Assembly (NCBI RefSeq): GCF_947500705.1
Contig: NZ_CANMSY010000005.1
Coordinates: 231,224 to 295,223, forward strand
DNA from: an uncultured Brachybacterium sp.
GTDB lineage: Bacteria > Actinomycetota > Actinomycetes > Actinomycetales > Dermabacteraceae
Length of the DNA stretch: 64,000 nucleotides
Direction: 5' to 3'
Shown one piece after another: positions 8,954 to 17,489 of this stretch. The translations under genes were made by a program, and so were the position numbers. The stretch's first letter is position 1. Every line of letters starts with the position of its first letter. The notes under the pieces were generated by a model. It was not told the DNA's origin and searched no databases. It saw nothing but the letters and a program-made list of their open reading frames with translations.

Positions 8954-10365
8954 CTGCTCCTCCTGTCGAGTGACCCTGCGCCGAGCAGCAGCAGCGCTTC
9001 AGCGAGGCACACCCGTGCGAATTCACCGAGGTGGAGGGACTCATCGACTCCGTGAGCTCTGGACTCGGGATCTTCCACCCCGGTGACCAGCACCTCGGCC
9101 TCGGGGAAGACCTCGAGCAGATCGGCGATGAACGGGATCGAGCCTCCCAGCCCGGTGTCCACTGCCGGAGTGTCCCAGGCACGGGCGAAAGAATCGCGGG
9201 CGAGATCCATCGCGGCGGACTCCTGTCGCGCGCTGTAGGGCTTGCCCCGTTCACCGCGGCGCACCGTGACCTGTGCGGTGGCGGGCGCGTGCTGCTCCAG
9301 GTGTGTGACCAGCGCGTCCATCGCCGAGTCCGGGTTCTCGCCCGGCGGGATACGCAGCGAGATCTTGGCCCGTGAGACCGGCACCAGGGTGTTCGAGGCG
9401 TCACGCACGCTCGGTGCATCGATCCCGATCACGGACAGCGCGGGCTTGGCCCACAACCGCGACGTGAGCGAACCGCTGCCCGAGAGCTCGAGCCCCTCGA
9501 CCACGCCCGCATCGCGGCGGTAGTCGGCCTCGTCCATCTCGACCGTGGGATCCGCTGCCCGGACCAGCCCATCGACGGCGACCTCGCCGTTCGCATCGTG
9601 GAGGGTGGCCAGCAGCCGGGAGAGCTGGGTGAGCGCGTCCAGGACCGGACCACCGAACAGACCCGAGTGGACCGCGTGCTCCAGCGCCCGCACCTCGACC
9701 ACGAGATCGACCACGCCTCGCAGGCTGGTGGTCAGGGCCGGGGTGCCCACGGCCCAGTTGGCGGAATCCGCCACGATGATGAGGTCCGCGGCCAGGCGAT
9801 CCCGATAGGTCTCGATGAAGGGTCGGAAGGTCGGGGAGCCCGCTTCCTCCTCCCCCTCGATGAAGACGGTGACGCCGACCCCGTCGGCAGCGAGCTCCTC
9901 TCCGACCAGGCGGAGGGCGGTGACGTGAGCCATCACACCGGCCTTGTCGTCGGCGGCGCCGCGGCCGTACAGGCGGCCCTCGCGCTCGACCGGCTCGAAG
10001 GGCGCGCTGGTCCAGTCCGCGACGTCGCCTGTGGGCTGGACGTCGTGATGCGCATAGAGCAGCACGGTGGGTCGGCCTGCAGCGGCAGGCGTGCGGCCGA
10101 TCACCGCGGGGCTTCCGCCGTCGACGGACTCGATGCTCACCTCGGCCATGCCGGCGCCGCGCAGCAGTTCGGCCACGGCCTCGGCGCTTCGCTGGACCGG
10201 CTGCCGGTCGTAGCCGTCGAAGGCGATCGAGGGAATGCGGACGAGGTCCTTCAGGTCGTCGATCGCGGCTGGGAGCAGCGGTTCGAGCCGCGCCCGCAGC
10301 GCTGCGACCTCGTCGGGGGCTCCAGGGTTGGCAGGATGCCGGGGGGCAGGGTCAGGGGTGCTCAT
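8950..10365 (-). CDS. M20-family dipeptidase/metallopeptidase
   Basis: Cytoplasmic zinc peptidase of the M20/M25/M40 group (dipeptidase or carnosinase/CNDP type). The 471-residue protein carries the metal and catalytic motifs YAHHDVQP (His and Asp ligands), GRGAADDKAG (bridging Asp), EGEEEAGS (catalytic Glu pair) and the lid-domain HSGLFGG. The start is ATG at 10365; the frame is open upstream to 11136, but that stretch runs antisense through the DUF3043 gene and is not part of the protein. Substrate is unknown; a DapE function is less likely given the length and HSGLFGG motif. Confidence 0.9.
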   Translation of the reverse strand: MSTPDPAPRHPANPGAPDEVAALRARLEPLLPAAIDDLKDLVRIPSIAFDGYDRQPVQRSAEAVAELLRGAGMAEVSIESVDGGSPAVIGRTPAAAGRPTVLLYAHHDVQPTGDVADWTSAPFEPVEREGRLYGRGAADDKAGVMAHVTALRLVGEELAADGVGVTVFIEGEEEAGSPTFRPFIETYRDRLAADLIIVADSANWAVGTPALTTSLRGVVDLVVEVRALEHAVHSGLFGGPVLDALTQLSRLLATLHDANGEVAVDGLVRAADPTVEMDEADYRRDAGVVEGLELSGSGSLTSRLWAKPALSVIGIDAPSVRDASNTLVPVSRAKISLRIPPGENPDSAMDALVTHLEQHAPATAQVTVRRGERGKPYSARQESAAMDLARDSFARAWDTPAVDTGLGGSIPFIADLLEVFPEAEVLVTGVEDPESRAHGVDESLHLGEFARVCLAEALLLLGAGSLDRRSR

Positions 10366-10455
10366 GGACGTCACCGTACCGCTGGGTCTCCACTGGGCCG
10401 AAGCGAGGACGTGATGTCGCTGCTCATGCCGGGACGGGTCCCAGTCGTTGTCGCC

Positions 10456-10461
10456 TAGACT
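10456..10461 (+). promoter_or_regulatory. -10 box of a leaderless promoter for the DUF3043 gene
   Basis: TAGACT lies exactly 6 nt before the GTG start at 10468, so transcription should begin at or next to the start codon. No Shine-Dalgarno is present. No convincing -35 box is seen. Confidence 0.6.
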
Positions 10462-10467
10462 GCCCTG

Positions 10468-11061
10468 GTGATCTTCCGCAAGTCTGAGACTCCCCAGAAC
10501 CCTGAGCCCGCACCGCAGCCCGCGCGTCCCGGCTCCAAAGGGCGACCCACCCGCAGCCGCAAGGAGGCTGAGGCAGCTCGTCGCAGGCCGCTGGTGGTCG
10601 ACGACCGCAAGGAGGCCCGCCGTCGCGACCGGGAGAGGGCCGGCCAGGAGCGCATGGAGGCGCAGCAGGCGCTGATGACCGGCGATGAGAAGAAGATGCC
10701 GCTCCAGCATCGGGGGCCGCAGCGCAGCTTCGTGCGCGATGTGGTCGATTCCCGGCGCAATGTCGCCGAGCTGTTCTTCCCGATAGCCCTGGTCTTCATG
10801 CTCGTGGCTCTCGTGCTGCCGCTGATCCGGCCCGATCTCACGACGCTGCTGAGCACCGGCATGATCGTGGTGCTCTGGGGAGGTATCGCCCTGTGCGTGG
10901 TCGACTCGCTCTTCCTGCGCAAGCGACTGCGGCGCGATCTCACCGAGCGCTTCGGCGAGGTGCAGCAGGGCCTGGTGGGCTACGGCATCATGCGCGCGAT
11001 CCAGATCCGTCGGTTCCGTCTCCCCCGCCCGCAGATCAAGCACGGTGAGCAGCCGCGCTGA
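10468..11061 (+). CDS. DUF3043 domain-containing membrane protein
   Basis: A 197-residue actinobacterial protein of unknown function. The first 75 residues are highly charged and basic, ending in the family's GDEKKMPLQHRGP segment. Two membrane helices follow (about 103-121 and 129-147), then a basic C-terminal tail. This layout and the conserved stretch match DUF3043. The GTG start is supported by a TANNNT box 6 nt upstream. It is monocistronic and convergent with aspS. Confidence 0.9.
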   Translation: MIFRKSETPQNPEPAPQPARPGSKGRPTRSRKEAEAARRRPLVVDDRKEARRRDRERAGQERMEAQQALMTGDEKKMPLQHRGPQRSFVRDVVDSRRNVAELFFPIALVFMLVALVLPLIRPDLTTLLSTGMIVVLWGGIALCVVDSLFLRKRLRRDLTERFGEVQQGLVGYGIMRAIQIRRFRLPRPQIKHGEQPR

Positions 11062-11144
11062 TCCGGGCCTCCGCACGGACGGGGTGGGCGATCTGCTCCC
11101 CCATCGCGGCGCAGCACGACTGCATCGCACCATCACCGCACGTT

Positions 11145-11180
11145 AGAACGGCCGACGCGATCTCTCGCGTCGGCCGTTCT
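11145..11180. terminator. Bidirectional hairpin between the DUF3043 gene and aspS
   Basis: A perfect 16-bp stem (11145-11160 with 11165-11180) with a TCTC loop in the 136-base gap between two converging genes; it can serve both strands. Confidence 0.82.
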
Positions 11181-11197
11181 CAGGTCGTGGCTGCCTC

Positions 11198-13015
11198 TCA
11201 GGCGCCGGCGCCCTCGGGTGCCGCCTTACCCTCCGGTGCCGTCTTCGACTTCTCCTCGCGCACAGCCGGCTTGGCGTCGACACCGGCCTCCTTGCGCTGC
11301 TGCGGGGTGATCGCCGCAGGTGCCGCGGTCAGCGGGTCGTAGCCGTTGCCGGTCTTGGGGAAGGCGATGACCTCGCGGATCGAGTCCTCCTTCGCCAGCA
11401 GGGCGACGATGCGGTCCCAGCCGAAGGCGATGCCGCCGTGCGGCGGAGCGCCGAACTGGAAGGCATCCAGCAGGAAGCCGAACTTCTCCTGCGCGTCGTC
11501 CTCGGCGATGCCCATGACCTTGAACACGCGCTGCTGCACGGACTGGTCGTGGATGCGGATCGAGCCGCCGCCGATCTCGTTGCCGTTGCACACGATGTCG
11601 TAGGCGTAGGCCAGCGCCGACCCCGGGTCGGTGTCGAAGGAGTCCATGAACTCCGGCTTCGGGGAGGTGAAGGCGTGGTGGACCGCGGTCCACGAGCCCT
11701 CTCCCACCGCGACATCGCCGGCGGCGCGAGCGTCGGCCGCAGGCTCGAACATCGGCGCGTCGACCACCCAGACGAACGCGAAGGCGTCATGGTCGATCAG
11801 ACCCAGGCGCTCGGCGATCTCGGCACGGGCGGCGCCGAGCAGGGCGCGCGAGGGCTTGGCCTCCCCGGCCGCGAAGAAGATGCAGTCACCGGGGGTGGCT
11901 CCGGTGGCGTCCAGCAGCCCGGCCTTCTCCGCCTCGGAGATGTTCTTGGAGACGGGACCGGTGAGGGAGCCGTCCTCCTGGACCAGCACGTAGGCCAGAC
12001 CCTTGGCGCCGCGCTGCTTCGCCCACTCCTGCCAGGCGTCGAGCTGGCGACGCGGCTGGGATGCCCCGCCGGCCATGACGACTGCGCCGACGTAGGGGGA
12101 CTGGAACACCCGGAACGGAGTGTCCTGGAAGTACTCGGTCATCTCGACCAGCTCGAGGTCGAAGCGCAGATCCGGCTTGTCCGAACCGTAGCGTCGCATC
12201 GACTCGGCATAGGTGATCCGGGGGAACGGCGTGGTGACCTGGTGGTCGCCCTTGGCCCAGACCGCGGTGAGGATCTCCTCGGCCAGGGCGATCACGTCCT
12301 CCTGGTCCACGAAGCTCATCTCGACGTCGAGCTGGGTGAACTCGGGCTGGCGGTCGGCACGGAAGTCCTCGTCGCGGTAGCAGCGTGCGAGCTGGAAGTA
12401 CTTCTCGACACCGCCGACCATGAGCAGCTGCTTGAACAGCTGCGGCGACTGCGGCAGCGCATACCAGGAGCCCGGGGCGAGCCGCGCGGGGACCAGGAAG
12501 TCGCGAGCGCCCTCCGGGGTGGAGCGGGTCAGCGTCGGGGTCTCGACCTCGAGGAAACCCTGGTCCAGGAGGGTGTCGCGCGCGGCGCGGTTGACCTCGG
12601 AGCGCAGGCGCAGTGCCTTGGCCGGGCCCTGACGGCGCAGGTCGAGGTAGCGGTAGCGCAGTCGTGCCTCCTCGCCCACCTCGCTGTGCTCATCGAGCTG
12701 GAAGGGCAGCGGCGCGGAGGCGCTGAGCACCTCGACGCTCTCGGCAGTGACCTCGATCTCGCCGGTGGGCAGCAACGGGTTCTCGTTGCCCTCGGGGCGC
12801 CTGCCGACCGTGCCCACGACCTTCAGGACGTACTCGTTGCGCAGGTGCATCGCGTCGTCCTCGCGCACCACCACCTGGGTGACGCCCCCGGCGTCGCGCA
12901 GATCGAGGAACGTCACACCGCCATGGTCACGGCGACGGCCGATCCAGCCGGTGAGGGTGACGGTCTGTCCGATGTGCTCCTGGCGGAGCTCACCGGCGGT
13001 ATGGGTGCGCAGCAC
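11198..13015 (-). CDS. aspS: Aspartyl-tRNA synthetase
   Basis: Class IIb synthetase charging tRNA-Asp. The 605-residue protein has an N-terminal OB-fold anticodon domain (about 1-105), the class II core with [20 protein letters not shown] and [13 protein letters not shown], the GAD insertion domain, and motif 3 (GIAFGWDRI). A polar tail of about 30 residues rich in Lys, Glu and Ala follows the catalytic domain. Whether it also charges tRNA-Asn (non-discriminating) cannot be told here. It is transcribed away from the DEAD-box helicase gene. Confidence 0.96.
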   Translation of the reverse strand: MLRTHTAGELRQEHIGQTVTLTGWIGRRRDHGGVTFLDLRDAGGVTQVVVREDDAMHLRNEYVLKVVGTVGRRPEGNENPLLPTGEIEVTAESVEVLSASAPLPFQLDEHSEVGEEARLRYRYLDLRRQGPAKALRLRSEVNRAARDTLLDQGFLEVETPTLTRSTPEGARDFLVPARLAPGSWYALPQSPQLFKQLLMVGGVEKYFQLARCYRDEDFRADRQPEFTQLDVEMSFVDQEDVIALAEEILTAVWAKGDHQVTTPFPRITYAESMRRYGSDKPDLRFDLELVEMTEYFQDTPFRVFQSPYVGAVVMAGGASQPRRQLDAWQEWAKQRGAKGLAYVLVQEDGSLTGPVSKNISEAEKAGLLDATGATPGDCIFFAAGEAKPSRALLGAARAEIAERLGLIDHDAFAFVWVVDAPMFEPAADARAAGDVAVGEGSWTAVHHAFTSPKPEFMDSFDTDPGSALAYAYDIVCNGNEIGGGSIRIHDQSVQQRVFKVMGIAEDDAQEKFGFLLDAFQFGAPPHGGIAFGWDRIVALLAKEDSIREVIAFPKTGNGYDPLTAAPAAITPQQRKEAGVDAKPAVREEKSKTAPEGKAAPEGAGA

Positions 13016-13146
13016 GAGGTGTCCTTCTGATGGGGTCGACAGGTCACGGCACCGTCATGCCCGGAAGCAGGCGGCGGCCATCACGCAGATCGCGTGGATT
13101 GCTCACCTTACCGCGCAGCGTGAGGGATCTCGCCACCGCAGCACTG

Positions 13147-13173
13147 TTGCGCCGGTCCTCACGCCCGTAGACT
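13147..13173 (+). promoter_or_regulatory. Possible promoter of the DEAD-box helicase gene
   Basis: TTGCGC (13147-13152) and TAGACT (13168-13173) are 15 bp apart, with an expected start near 13180. That leaves a leader of about 170 nt before the helicase ATG. The same 336-base gap must also hold the aspS promoter; a TAAGGT box at 13110-13105 on the minus strand is the best but weak candidate. Confidence 0.4.
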
Positions 13174-13185
13174 CGACGGCGGTAC

Positions 13186-13211
13186 GACCTGCGAGATCGC
13201 AGGTCTGTTTT
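13186..13211 (+). promoter_or_regulatory. Leader hairpin followed by T-rich tract upstream of the helicase
   Basis: GACCTGCGA and TCGCAGGTC form a perfect 9-bp stem (13186-13194 with 13197-13205) with a 2-nt apex, followed at once by TGTTTT. In an otherwise GC-rich gap this resembles an attenuator or leader terminator lying just downstream of the inferred start site. A DNA operator is the alternative reading. Confidence 0.45.
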
Positions 13212-13351
13212 CGCCCCAGTTCGCCTGAGCCGCATCATGCCACCGCATGATCCACGTTGCGCGAGATGTAGGGCGCCCACGCCCAATGAATGGGCAATCA
13301 CGCCCTGCGACACGTTAGGGCTTGTTCACCCCCTGACTGTCGAAGGACACC

Positions 13352-15307
13352 ATGACTGATTCCTCCCCTGCTGCTGCGCCCGAGAACATCGACGTGAACG
13401 TCGAAGAGTCCGCGCCCGTCGCGCCTGCTGCGGAAGCCACCGCGCCGGCCACCGAGGTCGACGCTCCCGCCGCCGAGGCCCCTGCTGCCGACGTCGCCGC
13501 CGACGCCCCCGCCGAGCCTGAGGCCCCCGTCGGTCCCAGCTTCGACGACATCGATCTGCCGGCGCCGCTGCGCCGGGCCGTCGACGAGCTCGGCTTCACC
13601 ACCCCGTCGGCCATCCAGTCGCAGGCGATCCCGCCGCTGCTCGAGGGCCGCGACGTGATCGGCGTCGCCCAGACCGGCACCGGCAAGACCGCCGCCTTCG
13701 GCCTGCCCCTGCTGGCCGCGATCGACCCGACCCTTCGCCAGGTGCAGGCCCTCGTGCTCGCCCCCACCCGCGAGCTGGCCATGCAGGTGGCCGACGCCAT
13801 CGCCTCCTTCGCCACCTCGATCGGCGGCCTCGACGTGGTCGCGCTCTACGGCGGCTCCCCCTACGGCCCGCAGGAACGGGCGCTCGCCCGCGGCGCACAG
13901 GTCGTCGTCGGCACCCCCGGCCGCGTGATGGACCACATGCGCCGCACCAACCTGCGCCTGGACACCATCCGCTTCGCGGTCCTGGACGAGGCCGACGAGA
14001 TGCTGCGGATGGGCTTCGCGGAGGACGTCGAGGAGATCCTCTCCCACTCCCCCGCCAGCCGTCAGGTCGCACTGTTCTCGGCGACCATGCCCTCCGCCAT
14101 CCAGCGCGTGGCCCAGACCCATATGAAGGACCCGGTGCGCGTGAGCGTGTCGCCGCAGTCCTCGACGGTCAAGAGCGTCACCCAGTCCTACGCCGTGGTG
14201 CCCTTCCGGCACCGAACCGGCGCTCTGGCCCGAGTCCTGGCCACCTCCGAGGCGGAGGCGGCGATCGTCTTCGTGCGGACCCGCGCTGCCGCGGAAGAGG
14301 TCGGTTCGGCCCTGGTGGCGCGAGGTCTGATCGCCGCCTCCATCAGCGGGGACGTGCCCCAGAAGGAGCGCGAGAAGATCGTCGAGCGGCTGCGTGAGGG
14401 CTCTCTGCAGGTGCTGGTCGCGACCGACGTCGCCGCTCGTGGTCTGGATGTCGAGCGCATCGGCCTGGTCGTCAACTTCGATGTGCCCAAGGAGGCCGAG
14501 TCCTATGTGCACCGCATCGGTCGCACCGGCCGCGCCGGCCGCACCGGTGAGGCGCTGACCTTCATCGGCCCCCACGAGCGGCGCCAGCTCAAGAACATCG
14601 AGCGGGCCACCAAGCAGACCCTCGCAGAGGCTGTGATCCCTTCGCCGCGCGACGTCTCCAAGCACCGCCTGGCCTCGCTCCTGACTCAGGTGCCCGAGCG
14701 CATCGAGCGCGGTCGGCTGGAGCTGTACCGCGAGCTGATCGGGGAGTTCGTCACCGAGCAGGGCATGGACCCGCTCGAGCTGGCTGCCGTGCTCGGCGCG
14801 ATGACCGTCGGTGACGAGGGTCCCGGCTCCGCGTCCGAGGAAGAGGAGTTCACCCCCTCCAAGCTCTCGGGCGATGACCGCCACAACGACCGCGGCGGCG
14901 ACCGCGGTCCTCGTGAGCCCCTGCAGACCGAGCGCGGCTACACCTCGTACAAGGTCGGGGTGGGCCACACCCACGGCGCCCGGCCGCCGGGCATCGTCGG
15001 TGCGATCACCGGCGAGGGTGGTCTGACGGGCAAGGACATCGGCAAGATCCAGATCTTCCCGAACTTCGCCCTGGTCCAGATCCGCGGCTCCCTGTCCTCG
15101 GAGCAGATGGAGCGGATCTCCCGTGCCAAGGTCGGCGGCCGCGAGCTGCGGATCGGGCCGGACAACGGTCCCCGCGGCGGCAGCGGACCGCGCCGGGACG
15201 GTGACCGTCCGTTCCGTCGGGATGATCGCCCGCGCCGTGATGACCGTGGGGACCGCGGAGGTCGTTTCGACTCCAAGCGCCGCCCGTTCCGCCGCTCCGA
15301 GGCCTGA
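13352..15307 (+). CDS. deaD: DEAD-box ATP-dependent RNA helicase with DbpA-type RNA-binding domain
   Basis: RNA helicase of the DeaD/CsdA type, involved in ribosome assembly and RNA turnover. The 651-residue protein begins with about 65 residues of Ala/Pro/Glu-rich disordered sequence. The core follows, with AQTGTGKT (motif I), PTRELA (Ia), TPGR, DEAD (II), SAT (III), ARGLDV (V) and HRIGRTGRAG (VI). A DbpA RNA-binding domain lies around residues 530-600, and the tail is rich in Arg, Gly and Asp. The start ATG has GAAGGA 5 nt upstream. A hairpin-bearing leader precedes it and a 58-nt palindrome follows. Confidence 0.94.
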   Translation: MTDSSPAAAPENIDVNVEESAPVAPAAEATAPATEVDAPAAEAPAADVAADAPAEPEAPVGPSFDDIDLPAPLRRAVDELGFTTPSAIQSQAIPPLLEGRDVIGVAQTGTGKTAAFGLPLLAAIDPTLRQVQALVLAPTRELAMQVADAIASFATSIGGLDVVALYGGSPYGPQERALARGAQVVVGTPGRVMDHMRRTNLRLDTIRFAVLDEADEMLRMGFAEDVEEILSHSPASRQVALFSATMPSAIQRVAQTHMKDPVRVSVSPQSSTVKSVTQSYAVVPFRHRTGALARVLATSEAEAAIVFVRTRAAAEEVGSALVARGLIAASISGDVPQKEREKIVERLREGSLQVLVATDVAARGLDVERIGLVVNFDVPKEAESYVHRIGRTGRAGRTGEALTFIGPHERRQLKNIERATKQTLAEAVIPSPRDVSKHRLASLLTQVPERIERGRLELYRELIGEFVTEQGMDPLELAAVLGAMTVGDEGPGSASEEEEFTPSKLSGDDRHNDRGGDRGPREPLQTERGYTSYKVGVGHTHGARPPGIVGAITGEGGLTGKDIGKIQIFPNFALVQIRGSLSSEQMERISRAKVGGRELRIGPDNGPRGGSGPRRDGDRPFRRDDRPRRDDRGDRGGRFDSKRRPFRRSEA

Positions 15308-15325
15308 GCACCCCGCTCGACGGAC

Positions 15326-15383
15326 CTGCTGACAGAGAAGGACCCCGCCACCGATCGGTGGCGGGGTCCTTCTCTGTCAGCAG
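15326..15383. terminator. 58-nt perfect palindrome, bidirectional terminator
   Basis: All 58 bases form one uninterrupted inverted repeat: a 27-bp arm on each side of a central GATC. In RNA it folds to a 27-bp stem with a 4-nt loop. It starts 18 nt after the helicase stop, and on the other strand it lies 67 nt past the trxA stop. Confidence 0.87.
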
Positions 15384-15449
15384 CCGGCGCTGTGGTCATC
15401 CGGCTCTGTGGTCATCCGACTCTGCGGCGACCCGGCGTCGAAGGGATTC

Positions 15450-15818
15450 TCAGTCCTGCTTCTCCTGAGCCTCGGTGTACGCCTTGCGGACCTCGTCCAT
15501 GTCCAGGTTCTTGACCTGGCCGATGAGATCCTCGAGCGCGGACTGCGGCAGGGCACCGGCCTGGGAGAACACCGGGATGCCCTCACGGTAGGCGACCAGG
15601 GTCGGGATCGAGGTCACGCCGTAGCGCATCGCCAGCTCCTGCTGGTCCTCGGTGTCGACCTTCGCGAAGGTGACGTCCTCGTGGGTGTCGGAGGAGTCCT
15701 CGAAGATCGGGGCGAAACGCTGGCACGGCACGCACCAGCCCGCCCAGAAATCGATCAGGACGATGCCGTCCTCAACAGTCTTGTCGTGGTTCTCGGTGGT
15801 CAGAGTGAGCGTAGCCAT
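15450..15818 (-). CDS. trxA: Thioredoxin-family protein
   Basis: Thiol-disulfide reductase with a single thioredoxin fold. The 122-residue protein has the redox site WAGWCVPCQ near residue 30, the TSIPT cis-proline loop at about 74-78, and a short acidic helical extension at the C-terminus. The dipeptide between the cysteines is Val-Pro instead of the usual Gly-Pro, which should alter redox potential (inference). I use the ATG at 15818; a GTG two codons upstream is also possible and neither has a clear ribosome site. It probably forms a transcript with hisS, 59 nt upstream. Confidence 0.9.
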   Translation of the reverse strand: MATLTLTTENHDKTVEDGIVLIDFWAGWCVPCQRFAPIFEDSSDTHEDVTFAKVDTEDQQELAMRYGVTSIPTLVAYREGIPVFSQAGALPQSALEDLIGQVKNLDMDEVRKAYTEAQEKQD

Positions 15819-15877
15819 GCTCACTGGAACGCCGCGGCACCGAGGATCATTCCCTCAGCGCCACGGCGTGACTCAGG

Positions 15878-17257
15878 TCACCGGACGGTTTCGGAGCTGG
15901 GCATCCCCGGGCCGGCCACGATGCGCACGGCCCGGTCCTCCACCGGCGGCTCCCAGGCCGCCGCGTCGGCGACCGACTGCTCCCCGCTGCGGATGTCCTT
16001 GACCTCGTCCGCGCCCCCGTCGGTGCCCGGGAACCAGATGAAGGGGATGCCCCGGCGATCCGCATAGCGGATCTGCTTGCCGAACTTCGCCGCCGCGGGT
16101 GCCACCTCGCAGGAGATCCCCCGGCCCCGCAGAGAACGAGCGACGGCGTCGCTGAGCGCACGGTGCTCCTCGTCGGCGACGGAGACCAGGACACAGGTGG
16201 GCACCGCACGGGAGGGTGCGGCGAGATCTGCGGACAGCAGCCGGGAGACCAGCCGGGACAGCCCGATCGACAGCCCCACACCGGGGTAGGTGTGTCGGTT
16301 GTCCGCGGCCAGGGAGTCGTAGCGTCCGCCGGAGCAGATCGAGCCGAGCGATTCGTGCCCGGCCACGAAGGTCTCGAAGACGGTGCCCGTGTAGTAGTCC
16401 AGGCCGCGGGCGATGGAGAGGTCCGCCATCATCACACCCGGCACGGCGGCCTCGACGCGTTCGATGACCGCGGTGAGCTCGGCGATGCCCTGCTCGAGCA
16501 TCTCGCCGCTGCCCCCGAGGTCCCGCACCTGCTGTGCGAAGGAACCGTCACGGGTGCGGATCGCGGCGAAGTCGAGGCAGGCCTGCGCCTGCTCCGCGGT
16601 GGCACCGGTGTCGGCGAGCAGCAGGTCGCGCACCGCATCCGGGCCGATCTTCGGGAGCTTGTCCAGGCTGCGCAGCACCGCGGACTGATCCTCGAGCCCG
16701 ATCGAGCGGAAGAAGCCCTCGGAGAGCCGACGGGTGTTGGCGTGGATCGTGAACGTCGGCAGCGGGAGCCGGTCGAGGATCTCTGCCATCACCGTGGCGA
16801 CCTCGGCCTCGATGTGTCCGGGCAGGGAGTCCTGGCCGATGACATCGAGATCAGCCTGATAGAACTCACGGAACCGACCGTCCTGCGGGCGCTCCCCGCG
16901 CCACACCTTCTGGATCTGGAAGCGGCGCAGCGGGAAGGCGAGGTCGTTCTGGTGCTCGAGCACGTACCGGGCCAGCGGCACCGTGAGATCGAAGTGCAGT
17001 CCCAGGGTGCGCGAGCGATCCTCACGGCTGGGCTCGGCACCCTCCTCCTCGGCGTGCAGGCGGCGCAGGACATAGACCTCCTTGTCGATCTCTCCCTTGC
17101 GCAGCAGCTGATCCAGCGGTTCGACGGCCCGCGTCTCGATGCCGGAGAAGCCGTGCAGCTCCGCCACTTCGCGGAACACGTCGATCACGTGCTGCTCGAC
17201 GAGACGCTCCGCGGGGAGCCACTCCGGGAATCCTGACAGGGCGGCGATCTTCGCCAT
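15878..17257 (-). CDS. hisS: Histidyl-tRNA synthetase
   Basis: Class IIa synthetase charging tRNA-His. The 459-residue protein has the class II core (FDLTVPLARYV, WRGERPQDGRFREF), the histidine-specific motifs ARGLDYYTG and CSGGRYDS, and a C-terminal anticodon-binding domain. The start is ATG at 17257 with AAGGA about 11 nt upstream. The frame continues open to 17419, but that extension is unlike the family. The gene is divergent from the DUF349 gene, and trxA follows it in the same direction. Confidence 0.95.
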   Translation of the reverse strand: MAKIAALSGFPEWLPAERLVEQHVIDVFREVAELHGFSGIETRAVEPLDQLLRKGEIDKEVYVLRRLHAEEEGAEPSREDRSRTLGLHFDLTVPLARYVLEHQNDLAFPLRRFQIQKVWRGERPQDGRFREFYQADLDVIGQDSLPGHIEAEVATVMAEILDRLPLPTFTIHANTRRLSEGFFRSIGLEDQSAVLRSLDKLPKIGPDAVRDLLLADTGATAEQAQACLDFAAIRTRDGSFAQQVRDLGGSGEMLEQGIAELTAVIERVEAAVPGVMMADLSIARGLDYYTGTVFETFVAGHESLGSICSGGRYDSLAADNRHTYPGVGLSIGLSRLVSRLLSADLAAPSRAVPTCVLVSVADEEHRALSDAVARSLRGRGISCEVAPAAAKFGKQIRYADRRGIPFIWFPGTDGGADEVKDIRSGEQSVADAAAWEPPVEDRAVRIVAGPGMPSSETVR

Positions 17258-17489
17258 GCGGTGCACATCCTTCTGGGGTTGGGCTGGGTGGCGGTGTACC
17301 GGACCCATTATCCCCTTGTCGGCGCCGGCCGTATCGGAGGGCAGGACCGGTCCCTCCTGGTCCACCGGCCACGGTAGAGTTCCGTGACGTGGTTCTCCCC
17401 GATATCGGGGGCAGTCCATGTGCCAGCCCGGCCGTCCTCTTGGCGGCAGTGTCCCGCCCCGCAGCGGATCCCTTCGAAGGAGCTCAATC

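Noticed and set aside
13044-13313. A short minus-strand frame in the aspS-helicase gap
   Set aside because: It covers the shared promoter region and the leader hairpin, has no ribosome site and no recognisable features.
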